Assembly: GCA_964356135.1 (NCBI GenBank)
Contig: CAYHGV010000089.1
Span: 1-12,150, forward strand
DNA length: 12,150 nucleotides
Origin: CAYHGV01 sp964356135
Lineage (GTDB): Bacteria; Hydrothermota; Tepidihabitantia; CAYHGV01
Reading direction: 5' to 3'
Shown: piece after piece, positions 7,367-12,150 of the stretch
Position numbering within the stretch: position 1 is the first letter of the stretch
Layout: every line of letters starts with the position of its first letter
The notes under the pieces: model-generated
Seen by the model: the letters and a program-made list of their open reading frames with translations, nothing else
Database searches by the model: none
Told to the model about the DNA's origin: nothing
Position numbers and translations under genes: made by a program

Positions 7367-7404
7367 TTAAAAATGGCTTATTCCGAGGTCTCTTTGAAAA
7401 TTCC

Positions 7405-7432
7405 TTGACAAGGGTTTGGAGCGATGTAGTAT
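7405..7432 (+). promoter_or_regulatory. Promoter of the ompH-lpx operon
   Basis: TTGACA (7405-7410), a 16-nt spacer and TAGTAT (7427-7432) as -10. Transcription would start about 7439, right at the AGGAGG (7439-7444) of the first gene, giving a very short leader. The -35 is perfect and the -10 matches four of six consensus bases. Confidence 0.6.
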
Positions 7433-7449
7433 ATCGACAGGAGGCACGT

Positions 7450-8397
7450 ATGAAAAAAATAGCTTCGCTTTTTTTGGTTGTGAGCAGTTTTGTCCTGGCG
7501 GCGGAAGTGAAAATTGGCTACATCGATTCGGAACGTATCTTCCGCGAATATCAGGCAGCGACCGAAGCCAAACAGACTTTTGAATCGGATCTGGCGAAAT
7601 TCAAAAGCGATGCCGAAGCGTTAGAGCGGAAGTACGATGCGGCAAAGACGGAATATGAAACCCAGAAGCTGATGCTTTCTGAAGAGGCGCGAGCCGCCAA
7701 AGAGAGTGAACTCACCAATCTGCAGCAGCAATACCAGAGCTATGTGCAGGAGGTGTACGGTAAGGGTGGCAAGATTGAATTAAAGAACGAAGAGCTGATG
7801 GCGCCAATCGTCAAACAGGTCAATACTATCGTCCAGTCGATTGCCCAGGCAGAAGATTTTACCATCATTCTCGATATGGCTCAAGGACAGATTATCTATG
7901 CCCAGCCCGGGCTTGACCTGACCGACCGCGTTATTGCCGAACTCAACAAAGAATACCAGCCGATTACGATCGCGCCCGCGTTCAAGCAGAAGGTGGCGGT
8001 TTTTTATCTTACCGAGCAGAATGCCGATGCTAAGAATTTTCATCTTGGTAAAACCACCCAGGATTATGTGTATACTATCATAAAAGATAAATACAAGTCG
8101 AAAGTCGAGATGATTGATGACACAAAGATTAATCAGGTACTCCAGACCCGGGGACTCTCCGAAGAAAATGTCGATGAGAATACGGCTAAGGATATTGGTC
8201 GGGAGGTGGGTGCCGATTTCGTCGTCACCGGCGGGGTGCGACAGGATGGGAATGAGATTACGGTCGAGCTTAAGCTCAGCGAGGTAAAAGTGAATCGGAC
8301 CTATCCACCGGAACGGGAGAAAGCGGCGAAGATTGACTTTCTGGCCGAGACGGTGGGCCAGGTGGTCCAGATTCTCTTCACGAAGCATGTCAAATAA
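7450..8397 (+). CDS. OmpH/Skp-type periplasmic chaperone with an extra C-terminal domain
   Basis: A 315-residue protein starting at the ATG five bases after AGGAGG (7439-7444). A frame extension to TTG at 7405 is rejected because that TTG is part of the -35 box. Residues 1-18 are a signal peptide (KK, hydrophobic core, VLA before AEV). Residues 20-170 match Skp/OmpH: KIGYIDSERIFREYQ, a long coiled coil rich in E, K, A and Q (about 40-110), then TIILDMAQGQIIYAQPGLDLTDRVI. Skp normally ends there (~160-190 aa). Here residues 178-310 form a second domain (KVAVFYL near its start, KVEMIDDTKINQVLQTRGL, IGREVGADFVVTGGV, ITVELKLSEV) resembling the CsgG/LpoB/TolB-N alpha/beta fold. Skp holds unfolded outer-membrane proteins in the periplasm; the added domain's role is unknown. 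First gene of the lpx operon, overlapping lpxD by 11 nt. Confidence 0.9.
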   Translation: MKKIASLFLVVSSFVLAAEVKIGYIDSERIFREYQAATEAKQTFESDLAKFKSDAEALERKYDAAKTEYETQKLMLSEEARAAKESELTNLQQQYQSYVQEVYGKGGKIELKNEELMAPIVKQVNTIVQSIAQAEDFTIILDMAQGQIIYAQPGLDLTDRVIAELNKEYQPITIAPAFKQKVAVFYLTEQNADAKNFHLGKTTQDYVYTIIKDKYKSKVEMIDDTKINQVLQTRGLSEENVDENTAKDIGREVGADFVVTGGVRQDGNEITVELKLSEVKVNRTYPPEREKAAKIDFLAETVGQVVQILFTKHVK

Positions 8398-9013
8398 TCA
8401 CCAGCAGAGTTACATCGCCGCTTCAAGCCGCATCGCCGCGGACGCAACAATCTATCCTCTGGTCTATATTGGCGACGGGGTCAGCATCGGCGCCCGAACG
8501 GTCGTCTACCCGTTTACGGCGATTTTCGATCGCACCGATATCGGTAGTGATGTTGTGATCGGTCCCGGGTGTGCAATTGGCGGGTGCGGGTTCGGCTATG
8601 ATAAGACTCAAGCGGGTTACAAAAGGATCACTCACGCCGGCCGGGTCGTTATTGAAGACGAAGTCGAGATTGGAGCGAATGTGACGATTGACCGGGCAAA
8701 GCGGGGGATGACCAGAATCGGGAGAGGTACGAAAATAGATAGTTTGGTCCACATCGGCCACAATGTGAATATCGGTCAGGGCTGTATCATCATTGCCCAG
8801 GTGGGTGTCGGCGGTAGTGCTCAGATTGGAGATGGAGTGACCATCGCCGGACAGGTGGGCATTAAAGACCATACGAACGTGGGGTCAGGTTCGGTCGTCT
8901 ATGCAAAATCAGCCCTGTTTAAATCAATACCCGAGAATTCTCATTATTCGGGCAATCCCGCTCGCCCCCACCACCAAACCCTCCGGGCTTGGGCACGATT
9001 ATTTAAAGATTGA
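8387..9013 (+). CDS. lpxD: UDP-3-O-acylglucosamine N-acyltransferase, short form
   Basis: Third step of lipid A synthesis: adds a hydroxyacyl chain from ACP to the 2-amino group of UDP-3-O-acylglucosamine. The 208-residue product is a left-handed beta-helix of hexapeptide repeats. LpxD-specific text is visible: IGGCGFGY (64-71), THAGRVVIEDEVEIGANVTIDRA (82-104) and TKIDSLVHIGHNVNIG (115-130), where His125 of IGHN is the catalytic base position. LpxD is normally ~330-350 aa with an N-terminal uridine-binding domain; here the protein begins directly at the helix. The ATG at 8387 overlaps the ompH stop by 11 nt; extending the frame upstream only reads ompH out of frame with no domain. The short C-terminal tail (RPHHQTLRAWARLFKD) also fits LpxD. 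No clear Shine-Dalgarno; coupling to ompH is likely. Confidence 0.87.
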   Translation: MSNNHQQSYIAASSRIAADATIYPLVYIGDGVSIGARTVVYPFTAIFDRTDIGSDVVIGPGCAIGGCGFGYDKTQAGYKRITHAGRVVIEDEVEIGANVTIDRAKRGMTRIGRGTKIDSLVHIGHNVNIGQGCIIIAQVGVGGSAQIGDGVTIAGQVGIKDHTNVGSGSVVYAKSALFKSIPENSHYSGNPARPHHQTLRAWARLFKD

Positions 9014-9819
9014 ACCAGCAAACCATCGGCCGCGCGGTTTCGTTTTCGGGCGTTGGACTCTGGACTGGCCAAAAGACGACGCTTCGGCTTGTGCCGGCTC
9101 CGGCCGAAAGCGGTATCACGGTAATAAAAGATGCCACGGTCATCCGGGTAAATCCGGGAAACTGTTTTTTTTTCAAGCGAGGCTTGGGAGTGAGAACGGG
9201 GTCAACCACGGTGGCATCGGTTGAGCATCTCTTAGCCGCGCTGTATGGATTGGCGATTGATAACATTCGGATCGAGGTGGAGGGTGGTGAGATTCCCTTC
9301 GGCGATGGTAGTGCGCTTCCGTTTGTGCGCCTTGTCCAGGAAGCGGGCATAACTACCCAGGGCAGGGCACGGGATTATTACTATCTTAAGAAACCGCTGT
9401 TATGTGTTCATGGTCCGACTGCAATCGCAGCCTTCCCTGCTTCTTCACTGCAGATTGGTTTTTTTTTCTCCTCCGATCGTCGAAACAGTAGGAAGGGGCA
9501 AAAGCGATGGATGAATCTGACCATCGATATGGCGTCTTTTCTTGAACGAATTGCGTTAGCCCGTACCTTTGGTCAGTTTCATGATGTTGAGCGCCTCAAA
9601 AAGATCTTGCCCTTTAAGGTCGTATCGGAATCAGGATTTCTCTACCCCGAAGAATTTCGGTCGCAGGACGAGCTTGTCGGGCATAAGGTTGTGGATTTTT
9701 TAGGTGCGCTTGCTCTGTTAGGTCGGCGGTTAAAGGCAAGGATTGTCGCCTGGGGTTCCGGCCACACCGAGCATCTCAGGCTGGTAAAACTGTTAAAGAA
9801 CAGAATTGATGGAGACTGA
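9010..9819 (+). CDS. lpxC: UDP-3-O-acyl-N-acetylglucosamine deacetylase
   Basis: Second and committed step of lipid A synthesis: a Zn-dependent deacetylase. The start is TTG at 9010, overlapping the lpxD stop (TTGA), and gives the family N-terminus QTIGRAVSFSGVGLWTGQ. The 269 residues are a little short of the usual 280-305. Key residues: catalytic Glu72 and zinc ligand His73 in SVEHLLAAL, the GDGSALPF loop, ARTFG, zinc ligands His225 and Asp229 in GHKVVDFLG, and His252 in GSGHTEHL. The Asp normally four residues after the last zinc ligand (D246 in E. coli, GD) is Ala233 here. Two runs of nine T (9165-9173 and 9459-9467) encode Phe-rich stretches; the frame is intact across both. An AT-rich repeat region follows before fabZ. 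Confidence 0.9.
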   Translation: MNQQTIGRAVSFSGVGLWTGQKTTLRLVPAPAESGITVIKDATVIRVNPGNCFFFKRGLGVRTGSTTVASVEHLLAALYGLAIDNIRIEVEGGEIPFGDGSALPFVRLVQEAGITTQGRARDYYYLKKPLLCVHGPTAIAAFPASSLQIGFFFSSDRRNSRKGQKRWMNLTIDMASFLERIALARTFGQFHDVERLKKILPFKVVSESGFLYPEEFRSQDELVGHKVVDFLGALALLGRRLKARIVAWGSGHTEHLRLVKLLKNRIDGD

Positions 9820-9846
9820 AAATGTTTTTTTTCAATTACACTCTGC

Positions 9847-10043
9847 CTCAGTTTACCTCAATGCTTAATAAAAGGCAACTAGCATTGATGAAGACTGAGG
9901 ACACTGAAATATTGATTGAAACTGAAAAACTTCTGTTTACCCCGGTATCCATCAGTCTACCTCAATGCTTAATTAACTGGAATAGTGGATTGATGCGGAC
10001 TGAGAAAGAATTCCGTTTACATCAGTTTAAATCAATGCTCATT
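9847..10043. repeat. AT-rich cluster of degenerate inverted repeats between lpxC and fabZ
   Basis: A ~23-nt unit appears three times in direct orientation at 9847-9869, 9951-9973 and 10021-10043 (consensus core TCAGTYTAMMTCAATGCT). The first copy forms a hairpin with its inverted partner at 9881-9899 (AGCATTGATGAAGACTGAG; 16 of 19 positions complementary, 15-nt loop). The second does so more loosely with 9986-10004 (13 of 19). The third has no partner. The 261 nt between lpxC and fabZ (9820-10080) are much richer in A+T than the genes around them. An open frame runs through from 9822, but repeat copy 2 falls in a different frame from copies 1 and 3, which argues against coding. Confidence 0.7.
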
Positions 10044-10080
10044 ATTTTAAAATCATCTCAGTGTTTAAAAAGGAGGTTCG

Positions 10081-10512
10081 ATGGATATCGATGAAATCAA
10101 AAAAATCCTTCCCCACCGTTATCCCTTCCTCTTCGTCGATCGGATTACGGCAATAACCGAGAACAGCATCGAAGGGATAAAGAATGTGACCGGGAACGAG
10201 CCCTTCTTCGCCGGTCATTTTCCAGACTATCCGTTGATGCCGGGCGTGCTGATTATCGAAGCGATTGCCCAGGTAGCCGCCGTGCTGATCCTCAAGAAAC
10301 TTACGGCCGAGGGGAGATTGGCAGTGTTCATGGGTATTGATCGGGCACGCTTCCGCCGTCTGGTTCGGCCGGGCGATACTCTGAAGCTCGTTGCCGAAAT
10401 TATTCATCTTAAAGCGACCGTGGTAAAACTCAAAGGTGCGGCTTATGTCAATGGCGAGCTCGCGTGCGATACCGAATTCATGGCCGGCTTAGTTCCTTCC
10501 CCAAGGGTGTAA
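10081..10512 (+). CDS. fabZ: 3-hydroxyacyl-[acyl-carrier-protein] dehydratase
   Basis: A 143-residue hot-dog-fold enzyme that dehydrates beta-hydroxyacyl-ACP in fatty acid elongation. Signature motifs: PHRYPFLFVDR (11-21), FFAGHFPDYPLMPGVLIIEAIAQ (42-64) with catalytic His46 and Glu60, and FMGIDRARFRRLVRPGD. Length is normal for FabZ. AGGAGG at 10071-10076 lies 4 nt before the ATG, so unlike lpxD and lpxC it has its own strong ribosome binding site after the repeat-filled gap. Placement between lpxC and lpxA is a common arrangement; FabZ and LpxA/LpxD draw on the same hydroxyacyl-ACP pool. Confidence 0.95.
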   Translation: MDIDEIKKILPHRYPFLFVDRITAITENSIEGIKNVTGNEPFFAGHFPDYPLMPGVLIIEAIAQVAAVLILKKLTAEGRLAVFMGIDRARFRRLVRPGDTLKLVAEIIHLKATVVKLKGAAYVNGELACDTEFMAGLVPSPRV

Positions 10513-10542
10513 ACCCGGTCCCGAGTGTAACGGTGCAGGGAA

Positions 10543-11331
10543 GTGGCTAAAATCCACCGGACTGCGATTATCGACCCCGAGGTCCGGTTTGGCCCGGAGG
10601 TTGAGGTTGGTCCCTATGCAATCATTAACGCGGCGGTGGAAATCGGCGACCGGACGACGATCGGTCCCTTCGCATTGATTGACCGGAATACGGTTATCGG
10701 TAAAGATTGCAGAATCGACCAGGGTGTTGTTATCGGCGCGCCACCGCTGGATAAGAGCTATAAGGGCGAATCGACCGGAGTACGAATCGGCGACCGGAAT
10801 ACGATTCGGGAATACACCACCATCCATCGGGCGACCGGAAAAGATAATCTCACCGTGCTCGGAGACGACAACTACATCATGGCGTATATCCACATTGCCC
10901 ATAACGGTCGGGTTGGTAATGGCTGTGTCATTGCAAACAGCTGTCAGCTTGCCGGTTATGTTGAGGTTGGTGATTGTGCCAATCTGGGCGGGATGACCGG
11001 TGTCCACCAGTTTACCCGAATTGGACGGTTGGCGATGGTTGGGGCGTGTTCATATCTAACTCAGGACATACCTCCATTTTTTATCGGACAGGGTAATCCG
11101 TTTCGGGTCTTGGGTGTAAACCTGGTCGGATTGCGCCGTCAAAAGTTTCATGCTCAAAAGATAAAACCGATTGAAATCGCCTACGAGCTTCTCTATGAAT
11201 CAAATCTCGGCATTTCCGAGGCAATCCAGCGAATGAGCGAAACCATTCCGTTAACCGATGAGATTAGAGAGCTTATCGAATTTTTAAGGAGTAGCCGCCG
11301 GGGTGTAAATATTTGGAAATCAGAGAGTTAG
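10543..11331 (+). CDS. lpxA: Acyl-ACP:UDP-N-acetylglucosamine O-acyltransferase
   Basis: First step of lipid A synthesis: transfer of a hydroxyacyl chain from ACP to the 3-OH of UDP-GlcNAc. The 262 residues are the usual length. Hexapeptide repeats fill residues ~5-190, with family text NTIREYTTIHRAT (86-98), MAYIHIAHNGRVGNGC (113-128; His120 aligns with catalytic His125 of E. coli), LGGMTGVHQFTRIG and PPFFIGQGNPFRVLGVNLVGLRR. A helical C-terminal domain follows. The start is GTG at 10543: an in-frame stop at 10528 excludes longer forms, and AGGGA lies close upstream. It is 30 nt after fabZ. No lpxB or other lpx gene follows; the operon ends here. Confidence 0.93.
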   Translation: MAKIHRTAIIDPEVRFGPEVEVGPYAIINAAVEIGDRTTIGPFALIDRNTVIGKDCRIDQGVVIGAPPLDKSYKGESTGVRIGDRNTIREYTTIHRATGKDNLTVLGDDNYIMAYIHIAHNGRVGNGCVIANSCQLAGYVEVGDCANLGGMTGVHQFTRIGRLAMVGACSYLTQDIPPFFIGQGNPFRVLGVNLVGLRRQKFHAQKIKPIEIAYELLYESNLGISEAIQRMSETIPLTDEIRELIEFLRSSRRGVNIWKSES

Positions 11332-11342
11332 AATAGGAGCAG

Positions 11343-11393
11343 CAGTCGGTTGAGAGGGTAAAAAAATCTCTGCATTCCAACAAAAATCGACTG
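11343..11393 (+). other. Imperfect hairpin just after lpxA
   Basis: CAGTCGGTT (11343-11351) can pair with AATCGACTG (11385-11393; one G-U pair), enclosing a smaller GAGAG/CTCT stem. It starts 11 nt after the lpxA stop and may mark the 3' end of the lpx transcript. No T-run follows immediately, so a terminator call is weak. Confidence 0.35.
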
Positions 11394-11423
11394 AACAGAG
11401 AGAACTGAAAAATTTATTTTTAC

Positions 11424-11469
11424 CACGAAATCCGCCACCCGCCAAGAAGTATGGTGGAGCTTGGCGGAT
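11424..11469. repeat. Palindromic repeat related to the one at 7332-7366
   Basis: Begins with CACGAAATCCGCCA (11424-11437), identical to the left arm at 7332, and ends with TGGCGGAT (11462-11469), identical to the start of the right arm there. The middle contains GCCAAGAAG (11441-11449), also present on the - strand of the first element (7348-7356). It is longer and less symmetric, as expected of a diverged family member. Confidence 0.65.
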
Positions 11470-11494
11470 AAAGCGACTGCAAGGAGTTCAAAGT

Positions 11495-11513
11495 GCCGAG
11501 GCTAGTCTTCGGC
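11495..11513. repeat. Small palindrome in the pre-rRNA gap
   Basis: GCCGAGG can pair with the segment ending TCTTCGGC (7-bp stem with one G-U, ~5-nt loop). One of four palindromes in a row between 11424 and 11612. Confidence 0.4.
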
Positions 11514-11530
11514 TGGGTCGGGGATAAACT

Positions 11531-11552
11531 GTGGGAGCGACTTCCAGTCGCT
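11531..11552. repeat. REP-like element: GTGG followed by a palindrome
   Basis: GTGGG (11531-11535) then AGCGACT, TCC loop, AGTCGCT (11536-11552), a perfect 7-bp stem. A GTGG or GTAG tetranucleotide just 5' of a palindrome is the layout of REP sequences mobilised by RAYT (REP-associated Y1) transposases; well-known Pseudomonas REPs also open with GTGGGAGCG. Confidence 0.5.
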
Positions 11553-11590
11553 TGAAATAATTTATTTTTTATCAGAAATTGATTGTCTTG

Positions 11591-11612
11591 GTAGCGGTGC
11601 GATTTATCGCAC
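11591..11612. repeat. REP-like element: GTAG followed by a palindrome
   Basis: GTAG (11591-11594), then GTGCGAT and ATCGCAC separated by TT (11597-11612), a perfect 7-bp stem (or 6 bp with a 4-nt loop). Same layout as the element 60 nt upstream but with a different stem. The rest of the 11332-11642 gap shows no gene or tRNA. Confidence 0.5.
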
Positions 11613-11642
11613 ATTATTCGAAGAAACCATCGAAAAAAAGCC

Positions 11643-11670
11643 TTGACAAAGTTTCAGTTATTCCTATAAT
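11643..11670 (+). promoter_or_regulatory. Strong rRNA operon promoter
   Basis: Perfect -35 TTGACA (11643-11648), a 16-nt spacer and perfect -10 TATAAT (11665-11670). It lies about 75-80 nt upstream of the predicted mature 16S end and is the best promoter in the window, as expected for rRNA. Confidence 0.9.
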
Positions 11671-11690
11671 TTAGACAATCTTAGGAAAAT

Positions 11691-11709
11691 TGGCTCTTTG
11701 ACAATTTGG
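11691..11709 (+). promoter_or_regulatory. boxA-like antitermination site in the rRNA leader
   Basis: TGGCTCTTTGACAATTTGG closely resembles the rRNA leader boxA (TGCTCTTTAACAATT in E. coli), where NusB/NusE bind to prevent premature termination. Its position between promoter and 16S is as expected. Confidence 0.7.
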
Positions 11710-11747
11710 AATGATGAAGTTAGCGTGCCCATGCTTGGAATAGGTTT

Positions 11748-12150
11748 TGCTTGGAGGGTTTGATCCTGGCTCAGGGCTAACGCTGGCGGCGTGTCTTAGA
11801 CATGCAAGTCGAACGGGTAATGCCTTGTAGCAATACAAGGTAGTACTAGTGGCGAACGGGTGATTAATACTGGAGTAATCTACCCCGAGGTGGGGGATAA
11901 CTCCGTGAAAACGGAGCTAATACCCCGTACGATCCTTATTTTGCATGAAATAAGGAGGATAGGCGGCTTCGGCTGTCGCCTTGGGTTGAGCTCCTGGCTT
12001 ATCAGCTTGTTGGTGAGGTAACGGCCCACCAAGGCTATGACGAGTAGCCGGTGTGAGAGCATGACCGGCCACACGGGAACTGCGACACGGTCCCGACTCC
12101 TACGGGAGGCAGCAGTCTAGAAATTTGGGCAATGGGCGAAAGCCTGACCC
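11748..12150 (+). rRNA. rrs: 16S ribosomal RNA, 5' part (runs off the window)
   Basis: Conserved landmarks: GGGTTTGATCCTGGCTCAG (E. coli position 8 aligns with 11755, so the mature 5' end is near 11748), AACGCTGGCGGCGTG, ACATGCAAGTCGAACGG, and ACTCCTACGGGAGGCAGCAG near the end. The visible ~400 nt reach roughly E. coli position 390. A paired change (CTGGA/TCCAG to CGGGA/TCCCG) in the helix before the ACTCCTACGGGAGG site keeps base-pairing and indicates a functional rRNA. The text after GCAG (TCTAGAAATTTGGGCAATGGGC) differs from the common TGGGGAATATTGCACAATGG. The 5' end is estimated by alignment from memory, accurate to a few bases. Confidence 0.97.

Noticed and set aside
7405..7449. Upstream TTG start extending ompH by 15 codons
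   Set aside because: The TTG is the first half of the TTGACA -35 box; the ATG at 7450 has AGGAGG and yields a proper signal peptide.
8333..8386. Earlier start for lpxD inside ompH
   Set aside because: Extra residues read the ompH C-terminus out of frame and do not resemble the LpxD N-domain.
9847..10043. CRISPR array
   Set aside because: Only three degenerate units with uneven spacing (104 and 70 nt) and inverted partners; no cas genes.
9822..10094. Open frame of 90 codons between lpxC and fabZ
   Set aside because: AT-rich, made largely of the inverted-repeat cluster, repeat copies fall in different frames, it runs through the fabZ ribosome binding site and overlaps the fabZ start, and the protein has no recognisable feature.

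Overview
The window (about 12.1 kb, moderate GC with AT-rich gaps) looks like chromosome of a diderm (LPS-type) bacterium from a poorly cultured lineage. Direct signs are a lipid A block (lpxD, lpxC, fabZ, lpxA behind an ompH/skp gene), a secreted beta-propeller protein with a C-terminal sorting-type tail, and the first ~400 nt of a 16S rRNA with several non-standard positions. My best guess is candidate division WOR-3 or a close relative. That rests on recalled resemblance of the first gene to DUF6754 proteins and on the style of the propeller protein; no search was run.

Left part, + strand. Positions 2-2581 hold four tightly packed genes (one 8-nt gap, then two ATGA overlaps): the end of a DUF6754-like membrane protein, a ~6-TM protein, a protein with one TM at each end around a soluble domain, and another ~6-TM protein. 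I recognise only the first by family, and no function is known to me. After a TTGACA-type promoter comes an agmatinase/arginase-family gene (2646-3488). Two tiny cysteine-rich genes follow (3582-3758 and 3770-3910). They are clear paralogues with identical cysteine spacing but oppositely charged tails.

Middle, - strand. A WecA/MraY-type phosphoglycosyl transferase (7262-6249) overlaps by 4 nt a 715-residue secreted beta-propeller protein (6252-4105).

Right part, + strand. From a promoter at 7405 runs ompH/skp (with an unusual C-terminal extension), lpxD (without its N-terminal domain), lpxC (TTG start), fabZ and lpxA. LpxA, LpxC and LpxD are the first three steps of lipid A synthesis. FabZ makes the acyl-ACP precursors that LpxA and LpxD compete for, and Skp-type chaperones escort outer-membrane proteins, so this is an envelope-building operon. 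It is interrupted between lpxC and fabZ by a ~250-nt AT-rich stretch with degenerate inverted repeats. After lpxA there is a ~310-nt non-coding stretch rich in palindromes, some resembling REP elements, then a strong rRNA promoter, a boxA-like leader and the start of 16S rRNA, which runs off the window.

Most interesting points: the unassigned four-gene membrane cluster, the paired Cys-rich miniproteins, the Skp fusion, the shortened LpxD, an LpxC with an altered active-site-region residue, and two different repeat families in the intergenic DNA.
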